Source of the DNA: an uncultured Brachybacterium sp.
GTDB taxonomy: Bacteria > Actinomycetota > Actinomycetes > Actinomycetales > Dermabacteraceae
Direction: 5' to 3'
Assembly: GCF_947500705.1 (NCBI RefSeq)
Contig: NZ_CANMSY010000003.1
Span: 525,070 to 589,069 of the forward strand
DNA: 64,000 nt
Positions 34,599-43,293 of the stretch are shown here, in pieces. Made by a program: the position numbers and the translations under genes. Numbering within the stretch: the stretch's first letter is position 1; each line of letters starts with the position of its first letter. The notes beneath the pieces are model-generated. The model worked only from the letters and a program-made list of their open reading frames with translations, was not told the DNA's origin and made no database searches.

Positions 34599-36668
34599 AT
34601 GTCACTGATCGACCTCCCCCTGCTGATGAAGGATGCGGCGCGCGGCAAGCGCTCCGCCGTGACCTGTGCCCTCAAGTGCGCCAGCCAGTGCGCCGCCGGC
34701 CCCTGCAACCACAGCGACAACCCGACGTTCCGGGACATCGCCTCCTCCGCGCTCTCGCGCCGCACGGTGATCGGTGGCTCCACCGCAGCGCTCGCCATCG
34801 CTCTGGGCGGCACTCAGGGCGCTTTCGCTGATCCCGGCAAGGGCAGGGGCAAGGGCAAGGGCGCAGGCGAGGGGTCCGACAACGGCAAGGGCACGTCCGG
34901 CGTGCTCGCCCCGAACGGCTCCAAGCTCCGCTTCGAGGCGATCGCCCCCGTGGACTACACCGTGGACGAGTTCACCGTCGCCGAGGGCTTCGCCTGGCAC
35001 CCGGTGATCCGCTGGGGCGATCCGCTGTTCGCCGACGCTCCCGAGTTCGACTGGAATGCGCAGAGCGCCGAGGCGCAGAAGCAGCAGTTCGGCTACAACA
35101 ACGACTACACGGAGATCCAGGAGATCCCGGGCAGTCACGGCAAGCGCGCCGTGATGTTCGTGAACCACGAGTACACGAACGAGAACATCATGCTGCCGCC
35201 GGAGACCGACGAGGACGACCGGATCGAGATCGGCATGGCCGCCCATGGCCTCACCGTCGTCGAGCTCGAGCGGAAGAACAAGAACTTCCCCTACGAGTAC
35301 GTGCAGGGCGCCGCGCTGAACCGTCGGATCCTGCTGACCGACGAGTTCACGCTCACCGGTCCCGCCGCCGGCAGCGACCTGGTCACGACGGTCGAGGACC
35401 CCTCGGGCACCACCGTCCTGGGCACCCTCGGCAACTGCGCCGGCGGTCTCACCCCGTGGGGCACGCTGCTCTCCGGTGAGGAGAACTTCAACGGCTACTT
35501 CCGCACCTCGGGCGCCTCCGTGGCTGAGAAGCGCTACGGCCTGGCAGACCGGGCCACCGCCCGCGGCTGGGAGGCGAAGTACGACCGCTACGACTCCCGC
35601 AACGAGGGCTATGAGAACGAGCCGAACCGCTTCGGCTACATCGTCGAGGTCGACCCCTTCGACCCCACCTCGACCCCGCGCAAGCACACCTCGCTGGGCC
35701 GCTTCAAGCACGAGGGCGCGAACGTGATCCTCGCCGAGGACGGCCGCGCGGTGGCTTACTCGGGTGACGACGAGCGTTTCGACTACCTCTACAAGTTCGT
35801 CTCCCGCGACACCTACGTCGAGGGCGACCGGGCGCACAACCTGACGCTGCTGGAGAACGGCGACCTGTTCGTGGCGAAGTTCGACGGAAACTCCCCTTCT
35901 GCCGAGATCGACGGCTCGGGCGAGGTCCCGGCCGACGGCTCCTTCGACGGCTCCGGCGAATGGCTGCCGCTGGTCGTCGGCGGGGAGTCGGCGGTGCCCG
36001 GCTTCACCGTCGAGGAGGTCCTGGTCAACACCCGCCTCGCAGCCGATGCGGTGGGCCCCACCAAGATGGACCGCTGCGAGGACGTGGAGCCGTCCGCGCA
36101 CTCCCGCCGCGTGTACGTGGCCTGCACCAACAACTCCAATCGCGGTGTGGGCGGCAACGCCCCGGCCGACGAGATGAATCCGCGCGCCGAGAACCGCGAC
36201 GGCCACATCGTCGAGATCGATGAGCAGGGCGACCAGACCTCGACTTCCTTCGCGTGGAATCTGCTGATGCTCTGCGGCGACCCGGCACAGGGCGACACGA
36301 CCTACTTCTCCGGCTTCCCCGTGGAGAAGGTCTCGCCGATCTCCTGCCCCGACAACCTGGCCTTCGACTCGGTGGGCAACCTCTGGATCTCGACCGACGG
36401 CGCCCCCTCGGGCATCGGCTACGGCGATGGACTGTTCCGGGTGACCCTGGAGGGTGAGGCCCGCGGTCGCGTCGAGCAGTTCCTCTCCGTCCCCCGCGAC
36501 GGTGAGACCTGCGGGCCGATCATCCATGACGAGGACCGCACCGCCTTCGTCTCGGTGCAGCACCCGGGCGAGGACGGCCAGTGGGGCGATCAGCTGTCCT
36601 ACTTCCCCGACTACGACGGCGTGGGCCCCAAGCCCTCAGTCATCCAGGTGCTGCCGAAGCGCGGCTGA
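34599..36668 (+). CDS. PhoX-family (DUF839) Tat-exported phosphatase
   Basis: A 689-residue member of the PhoX alkaline phosphatase family, which binds calcium and iron and releases phosphate outside the cell. The N-terminus is unusual: 50 residues with four cysteines (CALKCASQCAAGPC) before the Tat motif SRRTVIGGSTAALAIALGG. The catalytic body shows VMFVNHEYTNEN, NCAGGLTPWGTLLSGEENFNG, FKHEGANVILAEDGR and SCPDNLAFDSVGNLWISTDG. A Gly/Lys-rich spacer follows the signal. GAAGGA precedes ATG 34599. A truncated paralogue lies 1.8 kb downstream. Confidence 0.88.
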   Translation: MSLIDLPLLMKDAARGKRSAVTCALKCASQCAAGPCNHSDNPTFRDIASSALSRRTVIGGSTAALAIALGGTQGAFADPGKGRGKGKGAGEGSDNGKGTSGVLAPNGSKLRFEAIAPVDYTVDEFTVAEGFAWHPVIRWGDPLFADAPEFDWNAQSAEAQKQQFGYNNDYTEIQEIPGSHGKRAVMFVNHEYTNENIMLPPETDEDDRIEIGMAAHGLTVVELERKNKNFPYEYVQGAALNRRILLTDEFTLTGPAAGSDLVTTVEDPSGTTVLGTLGNCAGGLTPWGTLLSGEENFNGYFRTSGASVAEKRYGLADRATARGWEAKYDRYDSRNEGYENEPNRFGYIVEVDPFDPTSTPRKHTSLGRFKHEGANVILAEDGRAVAYSGDDERFDYLYKFVSRDTYVEGDRAHNLTLLENGDLFVAKFDGNSPSAEIDGSGEVPADGSFDGSGEWLPLVVGGESAVPGFTVEEVLVNTRLAADAVGPTKMDRCEDVEPSAHSRRVYVACTNNSNRGVGGNAPADEMNPRAENRDGHIVEIDEQGDQTSTSFAWNLLMLCGDPAQGDTTYFSGFPVEKVSPISCPDNLAFDSVGNLWISTDGAPSGIGYGDGLFRVTLEGEARGRVEQFLSVPRDGETCGPIIHDEDRTAFVSVQHPGEDGQWGDQLSYFPDYDGVGPKPSVIQVLPKRG

Positions 36669-36845
36669 CCTCCGGCTCCGGCGCCGCCCCCACAGGGCGC
36701 CACCGCCGGGACTCCGCCGCGGGTGACGTTTCCGCACGGAGTCGCCGCCGGAAGCCTGTTCCTGGTGAGGTGTGAACGGCTGTGAAGCGTTCAGAGCTCA
36801 CCAGGGACAATGTTGTGGTGGCCCAGCTGGCGGTGTGGTCGGGGG

Positions 36846-38168
36846 TCAGCCGTCGGCGCCCCAGTCGCTGCCGCGGTCGTAGGTGTCGGGTTCGGCGCCC
36901 GACTCCCGCTGTTGCTTCGCGTACATCCGGTTGCGAGGGATCAGGATCACCGCGCCGACCACCGCGGCGAGCAGCGAGGCGGTCAGCACGCCCACCTTCG
37001 CCCAGTCGTACAGCACATCCCCGCTCTCGAAGCTCAGCTCGGAGACCAGCAGCGAGACGGTGAAGCCGATGCCGGCCACCGCTGACATGCCGATCATGTC
37101 GACCCACTTCAGCGAGGAGTCGAGCCGTGCGCTGGTGAACGTGGTGAGCAGGAACGAGATGCCGACGATCCCGAGGATCTTGCCGAGCACGAGGCCCGCG
37201 ATGATGCCGAGCGCGACCGTGGACTGCCAGGCGTCCAGCAGGCCGGACACCCCGCCCACGGCGACGCCTGCGCTGAAGAACGCGAACACGGGCACCGCGA
37301 ACGCGCTCGAGAACGGGCGGACGCGGTGCTCGAGGGTGTGCGAGAGGGAGTGCTGCTTCCCGTACTTCGAGATCCCCCGGGTGGGGATCAGGAAGGCGAG
37401 CACCACGCCGGCGATGGTGGCGTGGACGCCGGAGTTCAGGAACAGCGCCCAGGCCAGCAGCGCGAGCGGCAGCAGCAGCACCCACGCGGTCCAGTAGTGC
37501 TGCTTGAACCAGGCCTCGCGCTTGTTGGTCAGCCACCAGAAGGCGGCCATCGGCACCAGGGCGAGGGCGAGCATCCACAGGCGCAGATCCGAGGTGTAGA
37601 AGATCGCGATGATGGTGATCGCGATCAGGTCGTCCACGATCGCGAGGGTCAGCAGGAAGGTGCGCAGCGCGGGCGGCAGGCTCGAGCCCAGCAGGGCGAG
37701 GATCGCGATCGCGAAGGCGATGTCGGTGGCCGCCGGGATGGCCCAGCCGCTGCCGGACCCCTCCGGGCCGGCGAGGTTGATGACGGTGTAGATGATCGCG
37801 GGCACGGCCACACCGCCGAAGGCCGCGGCGATCGGGACCAGCGCCTTGGACGGAGAGCGCAGGTCACCGACCACGAACTCCTGTTTGAGCTCGAGCCCGG
37901 CGAGGAAGAAGAAGACGGCCAGCAGCCCGTCGGACGCCCAATGCCCGATCGAGAGATCCAGGTCGAACGGACCGAGGGCGAACCCGACGTGGGTGTCGCG
38001 GACCGTGAAGTACAGCTCCGACGCCGCGGTGTTGGACAGCAGCAGCGCGAGCACCGTGGCCACCAGCAGCAGGGCGCCACCGGGTATCGCCCGGGTGACC
38101 CATTCCTCGAAGGGATGGCGGACGCGGAAGGTCCCGCGATCGAAGACGGCGGCGGAGGGTGAGGTCAT
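36846..38168 (-). CDS. nhaA: Na+/H+ antiporter NhaA
   Basis: A 440-residue antiporter that exports sodium in exchange for protons. Signature parts are ASDGLLAVFFFLAGLELKQEF, IPAATDIAFAIAILALLG, the paired aspartates in LAIVDDLIAITIIA and MIGMSAVAGIGFTVSLLVSEL. ATG 38168 is chosen by homology (MTSPSAAVFDRG), with GAGCAGTCC upstream. It runs opposite to the PhoX gene and convergent with it. An 80-bp relic of a second nhaA lies at 39595-39674. Confidence 0.92.
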   Translation of the reverse strand: MTSPSAAVFDRGTFRVRHPFEEWVTRAIPGGALLLVATVLALLLSNTAASELYFTVRDTHVGFALGPFDLDLSIGHWASDGLLAVFFFLAGLELKQEFVVGDLRSPSKALVPIAAAFGGVAVPAIIYTVINLAGPEGSGSGWAIPAATDIAFAIAILALLGSSLPPALRTFLLTLAIVDDLIAITIIAIFYTSDLRLWMLALALVPMAAFWWLTNKREAWFKQHYWTAWVLLLPLALLAWALFLNSGVHATIAGVVLAFLIPTRGISKYGKQHSLSHTLEHRVRPFSSAFAVPVFAFFSAGVAVGGVSGLLDAWQSTVALGIIAGLVLGKILGIVGISFLLTTFTSARLDSSLKWVDMIGMSAVAGIGFTVSLLVSELSFESGDVLYDWAKVGVLTASLLAAVVGAVILIPRNRMYAKQQRESGAEPDTYDRGSDWGADG

Positions 38169-38226
38169 GGACTGCTCCTGCAGAGGGGTGCGGGTGGATC
38201 GGTGCTCCGGGCGCCCGCGCACTGGG

Positions 38227-38490
38227 TCAGTCCTGTGCGGGGGCCTCTGAGGGATCACGGCGGTCGCCACGACCGAGCACCTGGGGCGGCGGAGCGGTGG
38301 CGTGCCGCAGCACGCGTACGAGGATCAGCACGACCGTCAGCACGCCGAGCGCCTTCGCCCACCAGGGGTCGGCGATGAACAGCAGCATCATGGCCAGCAG
38401 CACCGGGGCCAGGTAGATGAAGGCGGAGCGCACGTAGCCGAGGAAGCTCGGCATCTTCACGCCGCCGTCGTCGGCCACGGACTTCACCAT
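38227..38490 (-). CDS. Small two-helix membrane protein
   Basis: An 87-residue product (75 if it starts at ATG 38454, MPSFLGYVRS). It has two hydrophobic helices, IYLAPVLLAMMLLFIA and ALGVLTVVLILVRVL, and a charged C-terminus. It lies 58 bp upstream of nhaA on the same strand and may be co-transcribed. Its 5' end meets the truncated edge of the PhoX paralogue, so the original start may have been lost. No family was recognised. Confidence 0.5.
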   Translation of the reverse strand: MVKSVADDGGVKMPSFLGYVRSAFIYLAPVLLAMMLLFIADPWWAKALGVLTVVLILVRVLRHATAPPPQVLGRGDRRDPSEAPAQD

Positions 38491-39523
38491 TGAGCTGGGC
38501 GATCCGACGGGCACCGAGTTCGGCTGGAAGATCCTGCTGCTGTGCGGCGACCCCGAGCAGATCGACACCACCTACTTCGCGGGCTTCCCGAAGGACCAGG
38601 TCTCCCCGATCTCCTGCCCGGACAACCTCGCCTTCGACTCGGTGGGCAACCTGTGGATCTCCACCGACGGCCAACCCGGCAGCATCGGGAAGAACGACGG
38701 ACTGTTCCGCGTCACCCTCGAGGGGGAGTCCCGAGGCCGGGTCGAGCAGTTCCTCGCCGTCCCCCGCGATGCCGAGACCTGCGGCCCCGTGATCCGCGAT
38801 CAGGACCGCACCGCGTTCGTGGCAGTGCAGCATCCGGGAGAGAACGGCGACTACGGCGCCCACACCTCGTTCTTCCCCGACTTCGACGGCACCGGCCCCA
38901 AGCCGACGATCGTCCAGGTGCTGCCGAAGGTCGAGAAGCCCGCGCACCCCTTCACCGACATGGGCCCCGGCGACGAGCACTATGAGTCGGTCCTGTGGGC
39001 CTTCGAGAACGGCATCGCCAAGGGCTGGAAGGAGGCGGACGGCACCTCCACCTTCCGCCCGCTGCAGCCGGTCAATCGCGACGCGATGGCCGCATTCCTC
39101 TACCGCCTGGCGGGTTCGCCCGACGTGAGCCTCCCGCGCAGCGAGCCGTTCACGGACGTCAGGAAGGGCCAGGCGCACTACACGGAGATCATCTGGGCCT
39201 TCCAGCAGGGCATCACCACTGGCTGGTCCGACCGCACCTTCCGCCCCACCCAGCCCATCGCGCGTGACGCCATGGCGGCATTCGTGTACCGCTACGCAGG
39301 ATCGCCCAGCGTGCCCAGGCCCACCGAGCGTCCCTTCAAGGACGTCCCGGCGAGCAGCCAGTACGCGGCCGAGATCGCCTGGCTGCAGGGCGAGGGCATC
39401 ACCAAGGGCTGGTGGGACGGCACCTATCGCCCGCTGTCCCCGATGAACCGTGATGCCACCGCCGCATTCCTGCACCGTCTCGAGGCGGAGCAGGGCATCG
39501 CCTTCATGAGCCAGGCCGGCTGA
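38489..39523 (+). pseudogene. 5'-truncated PhoX-family gene with three SLH repeats
   Basis: The frame opens without a start codon and joins PhoX homology in the middle, at IELGDPTGTEFGWKILLLCGDP (aligned to the intact PhoX at about its last fifth). It continues with SCPDNLAFDSVGNLWISTDG and ends the PhoX part at VQVLPKVEKPAHPF. Three S-layer homology repeats follow, each with an AMAAFLYR-type or ATAAFLHR core after a GTxTGW/GTYRP-like turn. Upstream in frame there is TAG at 38435. The intact PhoX (34599-36668) stops exactly where the SLH part begins here. The missing first four-fifths includes the signal peptide, so this is not a functional enzyme. Confidence 0.85.
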
Positions 39524-39594
39524 CCACCCCGAGCGGCACCACCGACATCTGTCGCTGGTGCCGCCGCGGCGGCGGGCAGGTCGTGTCGCTCGTC

Positions 39595-39674
39595 GACATG
39601 ACGATCTTGTCGATCCAGATCGGCGACGTGTCGAGCTGCGCGCTGGTGAACGTGATGAGCAGCAAGGAAGCGCC
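39595..39674 (-). pseudogene. 80-bp relic of a second nhaA
   Basis: The minus strand encodes LLITFTSAQLDTSPIWIDKIVMS, which matches intact NhaA at LLTTFTSARLDSSLKWVDMIGMS. The two 80-bp stretches (37084-37163 and 39595-39674) align without gaps at most positions, as in GTCGAGC and CGCTGGTGAACGTG. No NhaA sequence continues on either side. Confidence 0.8.
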
Positions 39675-39806
39675 CCGGACGGATCGGAACCGCAGTGACG
39701 TTCGCCACGCGAAGCCTGTGCCGACGACCATGCGACGGGCCGCCGAGGCTTATTTCTCTCGCGCGTGCGCGCGAACTCCCGCCGACGGAGGGGGAGCGGA
39801 CTTGAG

Positions 39807-39835
39807 TTGGGGCGGTCAGGAGAACTCGCTAGGAT
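39807..39835 (+). promoter_or_regulatory. mrp operon promoter candidate
   Basis: TTGGGG (39807-39812) and TAGGAT (39830-39835) are spaced by 17 bp. The A of the ATG at 39843 is eight bases after the -10 hexamer, so transcription may begin at or beside that codon. Confidence 0.55.
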
Positions 39836-39842
39836 CTCGAGC

Positions 39843-39887
39843 ATGACCCGCCATGATGCCTCCGACCGCTTTGGGCCGGGGTGCTGA
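39843..39887 (+). CDS. 14-codon leaderless upstream ORF of the mrp operon
   Basis: The frame reads MTRHDASDRFGPGC and stops at TGA 39885-39887, overlapping the GTG start of mrpA (39881) by seven bases. Its ATG sits at the predicted transcript 5' end. This would allow leaderless initiation followed by reinitiation at mrpA, which has no visible ribosome site. Confidence 0.45.
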   Translation: MTRHDASDRFGPGC

Positions 39888-42800
39888 CGGTGTCGGTGCT
39901 ATGGACCTTGCTGATCCTTGTCGCGACTGTCGCGCTCACCCCGGTCCTGGACCGGGCCTTCGGCCGCTCCGCCTGCTGGATCCTCGCCGGGCTCTACCTC
40001 GTGGCCGCCGCGGCGCTGGTCCCGGCGGCCGCTGCGGTGTTCAGCGGCTCCGCCGATGACTCGCAGACCACCTTCTCGGTCCCTTGGGCCGGGCAATGGG
40101 GCATCGACTTCGCCCTCAAGGCGGACGGCATCGGCATCGTCTTCGCGATGATCGCACTGATCATCGGCGCGGTGGTGCTCGCGTACTCGGCCCGCTACCT
40201 CGACCCCGGCCGCCAGCTCAGCTTCTCGCTGGTGATGGCCGTGTTCACGCTGTCGATGGTGGGGCTGGTCCTCGCCGACGATCTCGTGCTGCTGTTCGTG
40301 ACCTGGGAACTGACCTCGATCGCGTCGTTCCTCCTGATCGCCCGCTCCGGCCGCGGGGGCCAAGCCGCCTCGATGCGGACCCTGCTGATCACCTTCCTCG
40401 GCGGCCTCGCGCTGCTGACCGCGGTCTCGCTGATGGTCCTGCGCCTGGGCACCTCCTCGGTGAGCGAGGTGCTCGCCGCCGAGGTCTGGACGATGGACCC
40501 GGCGTTCACCACCCTCGTCGCCGTGCTGGTCGCGTTCGCGGCGTGCACGAAGTCGGCCCAGTTCCCCTTCCACGTGTGGCTGCCCGACGCCATGGCCGCG
40601 GCGACCCCGGTCTCCGCCTACCTCCACGCCGCCGCCGTCGTGAAGGCGGGCATCTTCCTGCTCCTGCGCTTCAGCCCGGCGTTCCACGACGTGATCGCGT
40701 GGAACGTCCTGCTGATCACCGCCGGTCTCGTCACCGCCTTCGTCGGCGGATTCCTGGCCCTGCAGCAGCCCGACCTCAAGAAGCTCATGGCCTATTCGAC
40801 GGTCAGCCAGCTGGGTCTGATCGTCACCCTGATCGGTGTGGGCACGGACGCCGCGATCCTCGCGGCGGTGCTTCACACCATCGCGCACGCCCTGTTCAAG
40901 TCTGGGCTGTTCATGATGGTCGGGGTGATCGACCATGCCGTCCACACCCGGGAGCTGCGCCGGATGCCGGCCCTGGCCCGCGCGATGCCCGGCTCCTTCG
41001 TGATCACCCTGCTGGGTTGCATGTCCATGGCCGGACTGCCCCCGATGCTCGGCTTCGCCTCCAAGGAGTCGTTGCTGACCGGTGCCCTCTCCACCCAGGG
41101 CCCCGCCTGGGCCGGTTGGGTGGTATCCCTCGGCATCGCCGGCGCGAGCGTCCTGACCTTCGCCTACTGCGCGAAGATCGTGCTCGGGGCCTTCATCGAC
41201 GGCCGCGACGAGACGGCGCTGGCGCGGGACGACGCCGCGAACACCGCCGCCCAGACCGCCGCTGGCACCGCCCCTGCCGGCACCGACCCGGCGGGCGCCA
41301 TCATCAGGTCGGCCGACGCGCATCGCCCCGACGCGCTGCTGCTGTGGCCGGCGGCGCTGCCGATCCTCGCGGGCCTGCCCCTCGCGTTCTTCGTCGGCGT
41401 GCTGGACACCCCGGTCGGCCGGGCGATGGAGGCGGCCCTCGGCGGCGAGCACCACCCCCACCTCTCGCTGTGGCACGGCCTCACCCCGGAGCTGGGCATC
41501 ACCCTGGCCGTGATCGTGGCCGGTGCCCTGCTCGCCCTGGGACGTCGGCGCCTGCTGCCCGCTCTCGAGGCTCGTCCCTTCCCGATCGATGGCGCCCGCA
41601 TCCTGACCGCGGTGGACACCCTGGCCGAACGTGTCGCCCGGGTACTGGTGCGGCCGATCGCCTCGGACGATCCGATGCGCCACCTGGGCGCGATCCTGGT
41701 CGCCTTCGCGGCCGTCGTCCTCGGTGCCCTGGCGGTCCTGGGTGGCGGGCTCGCCCCGCTGACCGAGGGCATGAATCAGCCCCTCGACGTCGTCCTGCTG
41801 GTGCTGATGACCGCAGCCGTCATCACCCTGTGCACGCGCCACGACCGACTCGGCGCCGCTGTCACGCTCTCCGCGATCGGCATCCTCGCCACCGTGCAGA
41901 TCCTGGTGCTGGGAGCCCCGGACGTCGCCCTGACGCAGCTGCTGGTCGAGTCGCTGACGATCATCATCATCATGCTCGTCCTGCAGCGCCTGCCGCGGAA
42001 CTTCCTCGCCACCCAGCGTCCCCGTCGGCGCGGCGCACTGGCCGTCGCCGTGCTGGTGGGCCTCGCGAGCGGTGCCGGGATGTTCCTGTTCATGGGCCGG
42101 CGCGGTCGCAGCGATGTCGCGGAGTACTACATCGCGAATGCTGAGGAGATCACGGGCGGGCACAACATCGTGAACGTGATCCTGGTCGAGTTCCGTGCCC
42201 TGGACACCCTCGGCGAGCTGTCCGTGCTGGGGATGGCAGGCGTCGCGATCGTCGCGGTGATCTCCAGCGTGCGCCACCGGTTCATCGACCCCTCGGAGAG
42301 GGTCGACGCCGAAGCGGCCGACGAGGTCGAGCACGGTCCGGCCCTGCGCGAGGAGGGCACCTCCGCGCATCGCGCGATCCGCTCCGCCTGGGGCAACGCC
42401 GCAGCCCTGCAGCTCATGGTGCGAGTGGCCGCCCCGATCCTCGCGATGATCTCGGCCGTGCTGTTCCTGCGCGGTCACAACTCCCCGGGAGGCGGCTTCA
42501 TCGCCGCCCTGGTCGGCTCCGCGATCGTGGCCCTGCTGTACCTGTCCACCTCGAGGGACCGTCAGATCGGTCCGCCCCGCCTGCCCTTGATCCTCATCGG
42601 AGGAGGCGTCGCCACAGCGCTCGGCGCCGGCTTCCTGGGGTACGCCGAGGGCGGCTTCCTCGAACCCCTGCACGGCTACGTGCTGGGGGTGCACCTGACC
42701 ACCTCGATGATCTTCGACGTCGGCGTCTACCTGGCCGTGCTGGGACTGGTGATGATCGCGGTGAACCTGCTGGGAGCGAGCGCGACGGGCGGCACGCCGC

Positions 42801-42961
42801 CCGGCGAGGGCACCCGCGAGCGCACCGATGAGGCGGTGGAGGGCGAGCTCCCCGGACCGCTGGAGACCACCCGTGGGGAGCCCGCTCCCCGTCGACGCCG
42901 GGTCGGGGTGGCCACCGTGCACCTCAATACCGGCACCGAGCCGAAGGAGATCGGTCGCTGA
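39881..42961 (+). CDS. mrpA: Mrp Na+/H+ antiporter, fused subunits A and B
   Basis: A 1026-residue protein. The first 500 residues are the NuoL/MrpA-type channel subunit, with MVGLVLADDLVLLFVTWELTSIASFLLI, FPFHVWLPDAMAAATPVSAYLHAA and KKLMAYSTVSQLGLI. Next come a DUF4040 segment (GAPDVALTQLLVESLTIIII) and an MrpB domain (VLFLRGHNSPGGGFIAALVGSAIV core) at about 820-980. The A/B fusion makes a six-gene operon instead of seven. The complex exports Na+ in exchange for H+. GTG 39881 is the first start after an in-frame stop at 39854. It overlaps mrpC by one base. Confidence 0.92.
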   Translation: MLTVSVLWTLLILVATVALTPVLDRAFGRSACWILAGLYLVAAAALVPAAAAVFSGSADDSQTTFSVPWAGQWGIDFALKADGIGIVFAMIALIIGAVVLAYSARYLDPGRQLSFSLVMAVFTLSMVGLVLADDLVLLFVTWELTSIASFLLIARSGRGGQAASMRTLLITFLGGLALLTAVSLMVLRLGTSSVSEVLAAEVWTMDPAFTTLVAVLVAFAACTKSAQFPFHVWLPDAMAAATPVSAYLHAAAVVKAGIFLLLRFSPAFHDVIAWNVLLITAGLVTAFVGGFLALQQPDLKKLMAYSTVSQLGLIVTLIGVGTDAAILAAVLHTIAHALFKSGLFMMVGVIDHAVHTRELRRMPALARAMPGSFVITLLGCMSMAGLPPMLGFASKESLLTGALSTQGPAWAGWVVSLGIAGASVLTFAYCAKIVLGAFIDGRDETALARDDAANTAAQTAAGTAPAGTDPAGAIIRSADAHRPDALLLWPAALPILAGLPLAFFVGVLDTPVGRAMEAALGGEHHPHLSLWHGLTPELGITLAVIVAGALLALGRRRLLPALEARPFPIDGARILTAVDTLAERVARVLVRPIASDDPMRHLGAILVAFAAVVLGALAVLGGGLAPLTEGMNQPLDVVLLVLMTAAVITLCTRHDRLGAAVTLSAIGILATVQILVLGAPDVALTQLLVESLTIIIIMLVLQRLPRNFLATQRPRRRGALAVAVLVGLASGAGMFLFMGRRGRSDVAEYYIANAEEITGGHNIVNVILVEFRALDTLGELSVLGMAGVAIVAVISSVRHRFIDPSERVDAEAADEVEHGPALREEGTSAHRAIRSAWGNAAALQLMVRVAAPILAMISAVLFLRGHNSPGGGFIAALVGSAIVALLYLSTSRDRQIGPPRLPLILIGGGVATALGAGFLGYAEGGFLEPLHGYVLGVHLTTSMIFDVGVYLAVLGLVMIAVNLLGASATGGTPPGEGTRERTDEAVEGELPGPLETTRGEPAPRRRRVGVATVHLNTGTEPKEIGR

Positions 42962-43293
42962 TGATCCTCAGCCTCACCGTGGCCGTCCTCGTGACCGGCG
43001 GTGTCTACCTGCTGCTCCAGCGCAACATGGTGCGCGCCGTCTTCGGCATCACCCTGCTCAGCCATGCGGCGAACTTCGTGCTGCTGGCCTCCGGGGTCCC
43101 CGCATGGCGCGCCGAGCCGCTCACCGACATCTCCTCCCGTGCCGACATGGCAGATCCGTTGCCGCAGGCCTTCGTCCTGACGGCCATCGTCATCACCATG
43201 GCGGTCACCATCTTCATGCTGACCCTGGCCGTGATCGGACGCGACGACGACATGGCCCAGCATCCCTCGACCGGGGAGTCCCGAGACCAATGA
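42961..43293 (+). CDS. mrpC: Mrp antiporter subunit C
   Basis: A 110-residue NuoK-like subunit with three helices: LTVAVLVTGGVYLLLQRNMVR, GITLLSHAANFVLLASG and PQAFVLTAIVITMAVTIFML. Conserved features are the early glycine pair and a late PLPQAFVLTAIVI segment. It starts at TGATG overlapping mrpA and ends in an ATGA overlap with mrpD, so the subunits are translationally coupled. Confidence 0.92.
   Translation: MILSLTVAVLVTGGVYLLLQRNMVRAVFGITLLSHAANFVLLASGVPAWRAEPLTDISSRADMADPLPQAFVLTAIVITMAVTIFMLTLAVIGRDDDMAQHPSTGESRDQ

Larger units (their letters stand above)
39524..39880. other. 357-bp gap: nhaA relic and mrp promoter
   Basis: This gap between the truncated PhoX gene and mrpA holds the nhaA relic, a short CGCGCGTGCGCGCG palindrome near 39758-39771, and the mrp promoter with a mini-ORF. 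No other gene is visible. Confidence 0.7.

Noticed and set aside
39899-42922. A 1007-codon open frame on the minus strand
   Set aside because: It is the shadow of mrpA caused by high GC; the protein is Gln/Asp/Arg/His-rich and has no domain, while the plus frame is a clear MrpA.
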